Shown here: piece by piece, positions 12,701-23,024 of the stretch
Position numbering within the stretch: the stretch's first letter is position 1
Layout: every line of letters begins with the position of its first letter
DNA from: Corylus avellana
Lineage: Eukaryota > Streptophyta > Magnoliopsida > Fagales > Betulaceae
DNA length: 64,000 nt
NCBI RefSeq assembly: GCF_901000735.1
Contig: NC_081542.1
Span: 31,258,111 to 31,322,110, forward strand
Direction of reading: 5' to 3'
Position numbers and translations under genes: made by a program
The notes under the pieces: generated by a model
The model's database searches: none
What the model saw: the letters and a program-made list of their open reading frames with translations, nothing else
Told to the model about the DNA's origin: nothing

Positions 12701-13810
12701 TCCCAGCCAGTCATCAAATGCAGTAAAGGTACTTAGAAATTATGTTGTTTTAGTAGTAGGTTTTCTCATACCCAACGCATAATGGGTATATTTTTATTAG
12801 TTCATAATTTGTTCTTACTTTCTATGGTATTGTTTAGAATAAAGAGGACTTGAAGAAGAACAATACAGCATCTGGGTCAACCGCTGGTCCACAAGCATCC
12901 ACCATACTCAAGGTACTTAACTATATGATAGCCGTCTTTACTTTGTACATTTATTCACATAAACCCTAATATGACATATAACATCTTTGCTACCATCTAG
13001 TACTTATTTATTTTGTATTATATATATATATATATTCATTTGTTGTTTTTGCAGAAGGGTAAGGGGAAAGGTCAGCCTACACATGCTCCACGTGGATTTG
13101 TAATCCCTAGACTTGTTGATGAAAGAGAGCACACACCTCCCCCTGGATTTGGAGCTGAAAGAGGCGCAACACCTCCACCTGTTGAAGACCAAAATGACGA
13201 TCTCGCCCCCTTTGAACCTAGGGTAGGAATTACCTTACCTGCATCATGGGGCAGGGTGGAAGGTACAGAAGATGCCCTTGAAATTCCTGTAATGGTCACA
13301 GGAGGTCCTGCATCAAGGACTCATACATCTGATAGGATTAGAGGTATTTTCCGTAGTACACCGACCCGGGCTCCTGTACATATTGACCTCACTGAAGAGG
13401 TCCCCGCTGGAACTCAACCTTCACGTACAGGGCCTAGAACTAGAGGTGGTGGAACTGGACGGAAAACTATGGGTGGTGGACCTAGAAGGGCTAAAATGGG
13501 GAGGGGATTTGCAATTCGAGGTGGTGGAGGCAGAGGTGGTGTAGGCATTGATGTTGCAGGCAGAGGTGGGGCAAGCATTGATGTTGCAGGCAGAGGTGGG
13601 GTAGGCATAAGTGTTGCAGGCAGAAGTGGTGCAGGCAGAGGTGGTATAGTTGCACCTACTACTGTTGCACCTCCTCATGCTGATGGTACTGTAGCAAAGT
13701 CTGATAATATCACAAAGTTGAAAGGAAAACGCATTGCAACAACAGTAGAAAAGGGTATTGAAATTATGGAAGGCAAGAGGAAACGGCTCAATCCACAATG
13801 GAAGCCGTAA
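9732..13810 (+). CDS. MURA-type MULE transposase, six coding exons, in-frame TGA in exon 3
   Basis: Exons are 9732-11312, 11429-12400, 12513-12575, 12666-12728, 12838-12912 and 13055-13810. All introns are phase 0 with GT-AG ends. The ATG at 9732 follows a splice acceptor directly. In order the protein has a PB1-like N-terminal domain (about 1-110), a very acidic linker, a MuDR DNA-binding domain (from about 257), the MULE catalytic domain with D near 458 (GVDGCFLKG) and D near 524 (ISDRQKGL), a SWIM finger (CGCRQWEITGIPCPHA), a CX2CX4HX4C knuckle, and a Gly/Arg-rich tail with GRGG repeats. A TGA at 12537-12539 interrupts exon 3, after all recognised domains. Reading through intron 2 would instead stop at 12422-12424. 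At 11723-11725 a Lys stands in the NNIC-x-CFN motif where relatives usually have Glu. It would excise and reinsert the element by acting on its TIRs in the nucleus. Confidence 0.9.
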
Positions 13811-14229
13811 AGTCATGGACAATTAGCCTTATGTGTTTTTTGTGGTTTTGATATGTTTCATTTTTTGGTAATGTGTATGGATAACAATAGATGTGATTTT
13901 CATTTGTAATGTGTATGAATAACAATATATGCGGTTGGTTGTTGGATATATGTATGGATAACAGCATATATGGTAGGAAGTTGGTAATGTGTTGCAGATA
14001 AGTTTCGACTTGGTTGGAAGTAGGTTGGAAATGTGGACATTTTTTGTATGGAAATTGTGAATGTGTTAGTTGGTTACTTGCACCACTTTAATGGCCTCTG
14101 GGGGGTATGTGTTCAATTTATAGTTCTTCATCTTGACACCTCTAGATTATTATTTTCACTTCAATAGCCAGATCTTCTTATTTCGATTCTACTGTTATTA
14201 CAACAAATGATACGTTCATTTTGTTTTAG

Positions 14230-15060
14230 GTATTTGGACCAAGTACTTCGGCTGATTTTGTTCACAAATTATTGAAGGTAAGATCAATCCTTGCACTTTC
14301 TTTTAGACAAGTCATTAGTAAAGTGGCATTTTGACTTGCTGTGGAAGTTGAATTAGTCAATTGTGTAATTGGTTCCATCTCATTGAGTGGACTTGTTTTT
14401 CTTTATGCTTATTTAATATATGGCATATCAGGTTCTATTTCTGACTTAGATTCTATTTATATCTTCTTCCAAGTCTATTTTTCGAAGGGTTAATGCAATC
14501 TGCATTGGAGATAGAAGTATTTATGACTTTATCTTAATTTAAAATTTGATTATAGGCTTCTCTTTTTCTGTGGAAGCCGTTCACTGTTCAAGACTGCTTT
14601 AGGTGGTTTGGTTTGGCTTGTTTCATCAGTGAACTATCCATCCTATATACACAGTTTTCCACTGTTTTGGTGGACCACATTTCAAGTGGGTTGTTTGTCA
14701 TGTTCTTTCTAGCAAAAAAGAGTATTTGGCTAACCATGTTATTTTATTTCACTTTTGCTATAAAGAAATACTGTCTAAATTATCCGTGAAACTAGGAGCC
14801 GCATGATTTATAGGAAGGGTTTGAGAAAATGTTTCCAGGAACTGCTTACCATGCATTGTTTCTTGTTCATAATCCATTTTTATTAAGCTTCAACTCTTTA
14901 TGTTATTTATGTCAATTGGTTACTTAGAAGGCTTACATTTGTTGGACAGGAGGGGTTACCGGTCACTGCAGCATGCCGCCGTCTTGCAAAAGAAGGTGTT
15001 CATGAGCGGCACTGTAAAGACAACTGCACTGCAATTGTCATTGTTTTCAGGGACAAGTAA
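14230..15060 (+). pseudogene. Captured last two exons of a PP2C protein phosphatase
   Basis: Exon 14230-14277 encodes VFGPSTSADFVHKLLK and is flanked by TTTTAG and GTAAGA splice sites. Exon 14950-15060 begins EGLPVTAACRRLAKEGV and runs through HCKDNCTAIVIVF to a stop. KDN plus a hydrophobic strand is the signature of the C-terminal end of PP2C-type Ser/Thr phosphatases, where the Asp helps bind the catalytic metals. It looks like the ILKAP/PP2C8 branch, a family guess made without a search. Both exons stay in phase. The catalytic N-terminal part is absent. The fragment sits inside the MULE, 3' of the transposase gene and in the same direction, as a Pack-MULE type capture. The longer open frame 14900-15196 is mostly intron and a shadow of this. 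Confidence 0.7.
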
Positions 15061-15553
15061 TTCCAAAGGCACCAACTTTGCTCTAGTAGAAATATGTTGG
15101 TGCTGGCTGTTGATTGCATTAATGTTTTGTTTCTTCTTGGGTTGTATAAGTTCCTCAGACGTTGCTCTTGATTGTCTATTATTGTCAAATATTTAGATGA
15201 GTTGCTCAGTTTTGCATACTGAGTTGGTAGGATTAGACTTTGGATGCTGGTGTATGAAGCTGATGCCCCACTGTTCAAAAAGTTGAAATATCTAGTGATG
15301 TGTGTAATAGTTACATTTTTTTCTCTTTAGGTGTATAACAATCATTAGAATTTCTTGCGCTCAACTTAATATCGTGATTGTTGGTATCTAATTCTGCTAT
15401 TCTTTTGGTGAGCACACAAAAATGTGTACGATAAGTGGGAATCGTTCGATATAATTCTTGATTTTCAAGTCAATGTATCCCTCCCTTTCAAGACATGAAA
15501 AGACAAAGAAACAAAGCAGCAAGCATATGTGGTAGTGAGAAGGCATATATTAC

Positions 15554-15700
15554 CAGTTTCTTGCCGTCAATGGAAGAGGGGACTATGATCTTGAAGAAGT
15601 GCGAGTGTCTCCTACCCGCCATACAACTTGGCGGCTGGTGGCCATTCCTCCGGTTGGGCACCACTCTAGTCCGGCGAGTCCTTGACTTCTTCGGTGCCAT
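15554..15700 (-). pseudogene. Captured first exon of a B3-domain (REM-like) protein
   Basis: An exon read leftward starts with ATG at 15700 (MAPKKSRTRR) and ends with a GTAATA donor at 15553. It contains RRHSHFFKIIVPSSIDGKKL, which matches the first strand of the plant B3 DNA-binding fold as found in REM-class proteins. No following exon is seen to the left before the PP2C fragment. Sequence up to about 15930 may be the donor gene's 5' UTR. The fragment is on the opposite strand to the neighbouring PP2C exons, so at least two separate captures or a rearrangement are needed. Confidence 0.6.
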
Positions 15701-15860
15701 AGTTAAAAAAGTATTGTCATCCAACGGTAGAAATGCCTCGAAGCTACTCTGCTCCCCTCAGAAATCAGCTCCGATTCTCAGTGGAGTGGCTGATATGGAA
15801 CGCCACGAAAGAGAAAAATCACTTTGTCATATCATTGCACTTGACTTGAAAAGCTGAGTG

Positions 15861-16795
15861 ACGTGAAAGACAGGTTTCAGCAGAACAAAAGCTCCTTCGG
15901 CTGACGTCTTGGACTCGTGCGGATCATCCAGCTTACGTTCCTAGTTTACAAAAATGTAGCCCAAGACGAAAAAGTCCTTTTAACTCAAACTTGTCGGGTT
16001 TTTTTAAAAAAAAAAATTTTAAATCGAAGTTGTTTTTTAAGAGAATTCTTGATGTCTTTAAATTTGATTTTTCTTTAAAAATAGTCCTTTAACAAATTCC
16101 AAATATCAAGTACCGAAAATAAATTTTTTTTAATTTTTGAATCTTATATATTTATTTTTCTTCTCTCTCATCTACTAAGAACAAAAAATAATTTTTTTAA
16201 AAAATAACATTTAACAAAAGTAGAGAAATGTATAAGGAATTTGATATTTGATTCATTTTAAAAATTACTGTTCAAATTCTTTGAAAAGATTAATAGGAAT
16301 GCTCTTAATTTTTAATTTAATCTTTTGATACATACACCTGTATAGGATAATGATAATAGCTCCTTTGGCATTGACCACTTACCATTTCTCAATTTTTTTT
16401 TTTAATTCTTAATATTTTTACTTTTTACATCACATTAATTTTTTTTTTAATATTGTTTGAATAAAAAATTACTAAAAAACAACAAAAAAAAAAAAATCAC
16501 TTTTTAATTGAAATGATAAATGTTATTTTTAAAAGGTAAAAAATAAAACTCAAAATACCCAAGTGACATGCCATACACGCAATTCGTGTATACGTAAAAC
16601 ATAAAATTACAGTCATAGCAACTAATAAATTCATTAAAAAGTACATTACATTTCAAATAAGCTTCTACAATTACACGGCTCTAAAACGTACGGCATTGTG
16701 CTCCCACAATTACTTATGTTACAAAATACCACACTGTGCTCCCAAAATAACATAAACATAAAAAAACACAATGTCATCTCAAAATTACATAGACC
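15861..16795. other. AT-rich spacer inside MULE, no gene
   Basis: This stretch is dominated by poly(A/T) runs and shows no supported coding or RNA feature. It lies between the B3 fragment and the 3' end of the convergent GRF gene, so it probably holds that gene's terminator region. Confidence 0.5.
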
Positions 16796-18131
16796 TCAGT
16801 TCAACTTCAAACAGCCAAGCTTGCATTCATACGGACCACTTGAAGTGTATCCAAACAACAAAACGAAAATGACACTTAAACAAATTACCCAAGAACACGC
16901 AAGAATTGTTTGGTAATTCTTCTTAACTACATGGAGTTTGATCTCCCCAATTTCTACTTCCTTATGATACCGGGCAATTTCTTTATCTTTTTCTACCTTC
17001 AAACACAGATTTTCTCTCTCCATTTCTACCTTCACCTTACTGACTTCAACTTGAACCATGTCTTCACACCGCTTTGCTTCTAACAACAATTTTTGGTGCT
17101 TTCGTTAGAACCAAGTTCCAACCCTTTTACATTTCGCACATAGCTTAGGATCAACCCATTCAAAGTAACCACAATCTCGGTTGATCTATAAAATAGTAAA
17201 CAAATATTAATCACCAATCTAAACACATACAATATTACACATACCCATTTTTTTATAGTTATATTTAAAATAGGTAAATGGTTAAAGTTTTTTTCACAAT
17301 CAATTTTTTTTTTTCTGCTACACTATTGAATATGATAGTGTAGTTGAAAAACCATTACACATAAAATTCGATACCTAAACCCTAAACCATTACACAAGCA
17401 TCACGCCTAACCCTAGATGCTCTTATATATTGACAATAGAAGCCATGCGCGAGAAGTATGGCATGTTCAAACCCTAAACCCTAAACAAATTATAACAAAT
17501 AACTAAACCCTAAAATAACCCAACAAAGAACCCACAACCATCACTACTCAACTTAAACACACATAACCAACAACGAAAATTAAAACCCTAAACAAGAAAC
17601 TCAAACAAGAAATTATCAATACTTACCCTAAACCCTAAAGAACACCCTACAAAAATTACAACCATAAACAAGAAATGGATAAAGAGTTTGAAGAACTTGC
17701 ACAAATCTTGGTTTTCAACCATTACACAAGCATCACACCTAAACAAATTATAACAAATAACTAAACCCTAAAATAACCCAACAAAGAACCCACAACCATC
17801 ACTACTCAACTTAAACACACATAACCAACAACGAAAATTAAAACCATAAACAAGAAATTCAAACAAGAAATTATCAATACTTACCCTAAACCCTAAAGAA
17901 CACCCTACAAAAATTACAATCATAAACAAGAAATCACGTGTTTGAAGAACTTGCCCAAATTTTCGCAACACTCATCATAAACATAAAACGTGCCTTGTAA
18001 TTTTCGTAACCCACAAATCTCCTCCCGAAATCGTGCTCTGTTTGAGCTGTTTTTACAACCATCGGCCGCTCACAGTAACAAAGCCTCTGCGGTGAAGATG
18101 AAGCTCCAGAACTTGAGGTATACTCCATCAT
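16796..18131 (-). pseudogene. GRF zinc-finger / coiled-coil / membrane-anchor gene of the MULE, one nonsense codon
   Basis: Two exons are read leftward, 18131-17994 and 17185-16796. The first begins MMEYTSSSGASSS and carries the start of a GRF finger (CYCERP, then FGRRFVG). The second opens with DCGYFEW, the end of that finger, then a CAKC motif. After a TAA at 17107-17105 the same frame continues with a charged coiled coil and a hydrophobic segment (ILACSWVICLSVIFVLLFG). The intron uses a GC donor (17993-17992) and a normal AG acceptor. The third expected zinc Cys is Tyr (VGYEN). GRF fingers bind nucleic acid; this GRF plus coiled coil plus C-terminal anchor layout is common in plants. The gene starts just inside the right TIR, whose untranslated exon splices at 18322, so it mirrors the transposase gene. 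It would be an accessory product of the element, now broken. Confidence 0.72.
17389..17950. repeat. Direct duplication with telomere-like motifs in GRF gene intron
   Basis: A block of about 200 bp starting at 17483 recurs 258 bp downstream from 17741, with small differences. Both copies contain short runs of CCCTAAACCCTAA. The duplication lies within the GRF gene intron. Confidence 0.75.
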
Positions 18132-18825
18132 TTCTCTCTCTCTTCGCAATAAATCAATATACAATAGAAAACAAAAATTTGTTAACAATAAATCAACATC
18201 ACAGAGTTAGGGATAACCAAATTAAAAACCCCCTCAAGAAAACCCAAATTTACGAAAAACCCTAGAACGATACTACACATTTCGGTGTAAATTTACGAAT
18301 CAAATAAGGGCAAAAACTTACCTCGTCGTACACAAATGCGCAAAGCTCCAAACTTTGGGTTGATCTCGAGTGGGTGTCGGGTAGCTTGTCGCGTGGCTGT
18401 CGGAGGTGGGTTCTACCTCTCTCGGGTCCCTTTCGCTCGTGACTCAGCAACGTCCTCCCCTCCCTCGTGCGTGCTGGGTTTTTCCAGACCTTTTCAGTTT
18501 TGTTTATTTGCTGTTTTAACTAAGTTTAAGTCTGGGTTGGGTTGGGTTGGGGGTTGGGTCAGCAGGGTCGGGGCGTGGGTCAGCTGGGTTTGGGCGTGGG
18601 TCAAGGTGTAACAACTTGATGGGGGTATTTTGGGCACTAAATCGCATAAAGTGACCACGTGTGTCGCACGTGGTCATTGTTTCGTCAGTCAAAGCGGGTT
18701 TGACTGACGGAGTGCCTGAATTGCAAAAAATTGAAACTTTAGGGGGGTGGATTGCAAAAATTGAAACTATGGAGGTGGAATTGCAAATCGCTGACAATTT
18801 TGGGGGGGTAAACTGTAATTTTCCC
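18132..18825 (-). repeat. Right terminal inverted repeat of the MULE
   Basis: Inverse of the left repeat, without a gap, so this is the complete copy. It contains the untranslated first exon of the GRF gene with a GTAAG donor at 18321-18320, and GT-rich tandem phrases such as GGGTTGGGTTGG near 18535. The outermost bases read GGGAAAATTACAGTTTACC on the minus strand, a common MULE terminus. Confidence 0.8.
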
Positions 18826-18982
18826 TTTTTTATAATTTATTAATAGCTTAATTTTTTTTTTTTAAAAAAAAAAACACCAATAATTAATATAAAAGAAATT
18901 CACCAATAATTAAAATAAAAATAACGATCAATCAAACTAATTCATTAGGATCGATGGATGTTTATATACACAAAAATATATG

Positions 18983-19033
<51 letters not shown>

Positions 19034-19384
19034 TGAAACGATTGTAATCTATGGCGGAGTCTTCCTAATTTTCTTCTAGATTCGCCTTGACTTGAAAAGT
19101 TTAGTTTAGTCTTCTCTTGTATTTGTGAGAGATTAATTAGAATCCCTTTTTCCTATAATGAAGAAAATTGATTTTTTTTTTTTAAATGAATATTGACAAA
19201 TTAAAACAATCTATTTAACTGTTAATTAATTAACCGTAGGAATAAATATACATTTGAAAACATCTTATATATACATATATAAATTAAGGTCACTTCATAT
19301 ATAAAGAAATTAAGAACCAAAATATAATAAATTAGAAGCAATGTTTTGATGGTCATGATTGAAAAAGTAATTATGATATGATGT
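18826..19384. other. AT-rich interior of CACTA element
   Basis: Includes an (AT)n microsatellite at about 18988-19030 and no supported gene. The first bases resemble the TTTATCTTATAATTAATTA sequence found in the related element near 40620. Confidence 0.6.
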
Positions 19385-19985
19385 ATCATAATTAAATAGT
19401 AAATTTGATCGATCATTTGATTGTATCACGATCAATCACACTAATATTGCACTTGGATCGATCGATTGAGATTATCATGATCAATCAGACTAATGATCAA
19501 CCGGTTGATCTTATCATGATCGATCAGACGAATACACTAAGAGTGATCAGATGTTTGATCGAACAATCAATTTTGTCAAATTGGATCAATCATTTGATTG
19601 TATCACGATCAATTTGGACTAATGATGGATCGGTTGATCTTACCATGATCGATCAGAAGAATAGACTAAGAGTAATAAGATGTTCGATCAAACAATCAAT
19701 TTTGTCAAATTAGATCGATCATTTGATTGTATCACGATCAACCACACTAATATTGCACTTGGGTCGATCGGTTAATCTTGTCATGATCAATCAGACTAAT
19801 ATACTAAGAGTAATCAGATGTTCGATCGAACATTCAATTGTGTCAAATTGGATCGATCATTTGATTGTATCACGATCAATCACACTAATGCATTTAGATT
19901 GATCAATTGAGATTATCACGATCAATCGGACTAATGATTGATCGATTGATCTTATCATGATCGATCAGACTAATACACTAAAGCC
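19385..19985. repeat. GATCGATC-type tandem repeat array
   Basis: At least four imperfect units of roughly 130-175 bp share GATCGATCATTTGATTGTATC, and ATCACGATCAATC and GATGTTCGATCGAAC phrases. A related array at 40795-41470 sits in the same position, just inside the subterminal repeats of another CACTA arm. Confidence 0.8.
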
Positions 19986-21284
19986 TATTTTTTTTTTTTT
20001 ATTTGTTTTTGTCACAACCATAAAAGTTGCCGCTATTAATGCCTCATTAGCGGCAACTTTTAATGTTGCCACTATTGATGCCTCAATAGCGGAAACTTTT
20101 TAAAGTCGCCGCTATTAGGAACTTAATAGCGGCAACTTTATGTCGCTGCTAATAAGGACCTGTTTTTTAGTCATGACAATTAGCGGCAACTTTGAAAGTT
20201 GCCGCTATTGACCCCTCAATAGCGGCAACTTTTTAAAGTTGCCGCTGTAAGGCAATAGCAGCAACTTTATTTTCCTGCTAATAAGGCCTATTTTTTATGT
20301 GTTTTTTTTTTTGTCAGGACCATTAGCGACTATTGACCCCTCAATAGCAACAACTGTTCAAAGTTGCCACTGCTAGGAACTCAATAGCGGCAACTTTATG
20401 TCGCCGCTAATAGGCCTATTTTTTTAATTTGTTTTTTTGTCAGGACCGTTAGCCGCTATTGAGGGGTCAATAGCGGCAACTTTTTAAAGTTGTCGCTATT
20501 AGGCACTTAATAGCGGCAACTTTATGTCGCCGCTAATAAGTCCTATTTTTTTATTTGTTTTTTCGTTATGACTATTAGCAGCAACCTTAAATGTTGCCAC
20601 TATTAACCCCTTAATAGCGGCAACTTTTTAAAGTCATTGCTGTTAGGAACTCAATAGTGGCAACTTTATGTCACTGCTAATAGGCCAATTTTTTTTTTCT
20701 TTTTTTTTTTTAATTTGTTTTTTGTCAAGACCATTAGCGGCAACTACTAAAGTTGCCGCTCTTGACCCATTAATAGCAGCAACTTTAAAAAGTTGCCGCT
20801 ATTAGGCACTGAATAGCGGCAATTTTATGTTGCCGCTAATAAGTCCTATTTTTTTATTTGTTTTTTTCGTTATGACTATTAGCGGCAACCTTAATTGTTG
20901 CCTCTATTGACTCTTTAATAGCGGCAACTTTTTAAAGTTGCTGCTATTGCGCTCATAATAGCGGCAATAGTCTATTGCCGCTGATTGTGTTTAAATTGCG
21001 GCAACGTGTGTCGCCGCTATTGAGTGCCTAACAGCGGCGACCTTCTGATGTCGCCGCTAATGAGTAGTAAATAGCGGCAATAATGGTCGCCGCTATTGGT
21101 GTTGCTGCTAAATATCAACTATTTTGGTATTTAGCGTCCGCTATTAGCGGCGACAATAAAGTGGCCGCTAATGAGAGGTCATTAGCGGCAACCTTTAAAA
21201 GTTGCCGCTAATGATCCCTCAATAGCGGCAACATTTGGGTCGCCGCTAATAATTTGGTTTCTAATGACCAAATATCTTGTAGTG
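19986..21284. repeat. Right subterminal hairpin repeats of CACTA element
   Basis: More than forty copies of GCGGCAAC/GTTGCCGC and GCGGCGAC variants occur in inverted pairs, separated by TTTTTATTTGTTTTTT spacers that recur about every 130-160 bp. The array ends in TTGTAGTG at 21284, followed by the GGT target repeat. Confidence 0.85.
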
Positions 21285-22578
21285 GGTGATGAATGAAACT
21301 CTAAATGCAGTCCTAGTGACATGAAAAATAGTAGTGTCATTGATGCTGTGGGCAGTTTTCCATTAGACTAGTGTTAAAAAGAAAATGATAATATCTCATG
21401 ACTCTGACATTGGATGGAAGGAAGCTTGGTAGTGTTGGAAAACTGATTGAAAGGCCTACAAAATCATGTTTCATGAAATTTTACCAATTCCAACAAAATG
21501 GGATGTAAAGAGAATTATTAAAAGGTGGATATACTCGTGCCTTCCAAATCTCAATTCAAACTGGATTTGGAACGAGGCTAGCTATCTACAGGATGTCTAT
21601 AAAGGCGCGTTCCAAATCTTGGTTCAAACTAGATTTGGAACGAAGTGATCCAGGGGAGACAGTAGCGCGCGTTCCAAATCTTTGTGAAAATGGGATTTGG
21701 AACAAGGCGATTCAATGAATTGCTATAGCACGCATCCCAAATTTCAATTCAAACTGGATTTGGAACAAGTTGAAATTCTTACAAGATCGAAGAAGTAAAT
21801 GGCCTTGTTTGAATTGGCTGCGGCAAATTTTTGTAAATTGATTTTCTTTCAGTGTTTTATTAGGGTTAGGAGTTTAGGTAGTATAGCCCCTAATATTTCC
21901 TAGTGTTTCTTTCTCTCTTCCTTCTTACCTTCTCAATAATAGAAAATAGAAAATAGATAATAGTTGGTGTAGGATTATGTTTAGTTTATGTGACCATAAA
22001 GCATGTAATGGAGTTTTTGGTGGACTTTGGTTACTATAAAACAAACAAATATTACACTCAAAGTGATGATGTTACACATGATGTCACGATGATGGCTAAA
22101 ACACACATGAGAGTTTCACAAAGGCTTCGATAAGAAGTATCAGTAGAGCTTGAATGTTCGCATTCAGCACATAGTGGTGGGGAGTGTTATATATATCCAA
22201 GTTGAGTACAAGTTGGAATGAAATATATCCCTGTTACCACCAGGCACCAGTGGGCGTTACCTCCAATATGAGGGACCAACCCACGTGTCTTTTAAAAAGG
22301 CACACGGACCATAAAGTGAACAAAAAAAAAAAAAAAAGAGAAAAAAGAGTTTTGGCCTAATTAATTTCGTCACATATTGGAAGACTGTTTGTGATCTAAT
22401 CCTGATGAAATTTTAATATGTTGCTCTTCATGATGAGAGCTACATATCGACTAGTATTGATCGTTGAATTTTCTCACCCGTTACTTAATTGCTAATACCC
22501 ACTTAGTGATATATTTCCTTGTTCTTGTTGAAATCCAATTACTCTAATTTATGTTTAATTCAAAAATGCATGATTCTT
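21285..22578. other. Host DNA between CACTA and TRIM elements, no intact gene
   Basis: No convincing coding exon is seen. The most structured part is the four-unit hairpin array at 21537-21768. The rest is AT-rich, with a CT-rich stretch near 21907-21935. Confidence 0.5.
21537..21768. repeat. Four tandem hairpin units around TTCCAAAT / ATTTGGAA
   Basis: Four units spaced 62-70 bp apart each form a short stem with CGTTCCAAATC on one arm and GATTTGGAACG on the other, around a loop of about 13-15 bp (CAATTCAAACTG or similar). Units lie near 21537-21574, 21607-21642, 21669-21703 and 21730-21768. Confidence 0.75.
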
Positions 22579-22788
22579 TGTTAGAATATTTTATATTATC
22601 CTCTAGGGTTTATTCCCTACCTTAGTTTAGGTTTCTTATTTATCACTCATAACCTCTCTATAAATAGAGGCATCTGTAATCACATCAATAACATATAATA
22701 GAAGACTCAATACAATGTAGTCCTTATGCTTCCGCTCTCTCTCTCTTTCTCTTCTCTCTCATTCTCCCGCTTTTCAATATATTTAACA

Positions 22789-22800
22789 TGGTATCAGAGC
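22789..22800 (+). other. Primer-binding site complementary to initiator tRNA-Met
   Basis: TGGTATCAGAGC immediately after the left LTR is the standard plant retroelement site for priming minus-strand synthesis from initiator methionine tRNA. Confidence 0.9.
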
Positions 22801-22816
22801 CACTTTCTTGTGGCCT

Positions 22817-23024
22817 TGTAATACCCCAGTCCCATATTGGGAATATGAGAAGAAGCCCACATAAAGTGGGTGGTTTATAAAGATAGTTATGGGTGCTAAG
22901 TCCCACATTGCCTAGTTACTAAGTGAAACTGAGCTTTATAATGAATTCTATGGAAGCTCTAAATTGACTAGTCTTTTTGGGTAATAGCGCAGATGTGACT
23001 AGTGCTTTTCCCTAGGTCGTTACA
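22817..23024 (+). mobile_element. Solo LTR nested in the TRIM-like element
   Basis: A 208-bp segment runs from TGTAATACCCCAGTCCCA to GGTCGTTACA. The flanking pentamers GGCCT (22812-22816) and AGCCT (23025-23029) agree at four of five bases. The TG...CA ends and near-matching flanks suggest a solo LTR of a small retroelement family left by recombination. Confidence 0.65.

Larger units (their letters stand above)
7138..18825. mobile_element. Mutator-like element (MULE) with long TIRs, two genes and captured exons
   Basis: Sequence at 7252-7553 recurs as an inverted copy at about 18132-18443. The outer right end (AAACTGTAATTTTCCC at 18825) has a short counterpart on the left (GGAAAATGTAATTC, 7138-7151) before an N gap. 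Between the repeats lie a MURA transposase gene read rightward and a GRF zinc-finger gene read leftward, plus PP2C and B3 exon fragments. It sits inside the large CACTA element. Flanking sequence resembles the uninterrupted DNA at 40310-40640, which supports a real insertion. A 9-bp target duplication could not be read with confidence. Both genes carry a premature stop, so this copy may no longer be autonomous. Confidence 0.85.
391..21284. mobile_element. Large non-autonomous CACTA (En/Spm) element with nested MULE and gene fragments
   Basis: The left end begins CACTACAA at 391 and the right end finishes TTGTAGTG at 21284. Over the outer 24 bases the two ends agree at about 19 positions as inverted repeats. 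A 3-bp direct repeat, GGT, lies just outside both ends (388-390 and 21285-21287), which is the CACTA target-duplication length. Both ends carry dense subterminal arrays of the same short motif, GCGGC(A/G)AC with its complement. No TNP2-like transposase was seen, so mobilisation would need another copy. Inside are exon pieces of ITPK4 and ATP synthase gamma, and an 11.7-kb MULE that must have arrived later. Without the MULE the element would be about 9 kb. An alternative is two unrelated fragments of one family that share GGT by chance (about 1 in 64). Confidence 0.7.

Noticed and set aside
15495..15857. 120-codon plus-strand open frame
   Set aside because: It is the antisense shadow of the B3 first exon, with no recognisable domain.
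17380..17900. Telomere tract suggested by CCCTAAACCCTAA
   Set aside because: Runs are only one to two repeats long, scattered, and part of a duplicated intron block; not a telomere.
391..21284. CACTA transposase (TNP2/TNPD) inside the element
   Set aside because: None of the frames shows its motifs; the only transposase here is the MURA type of the nested MULE.
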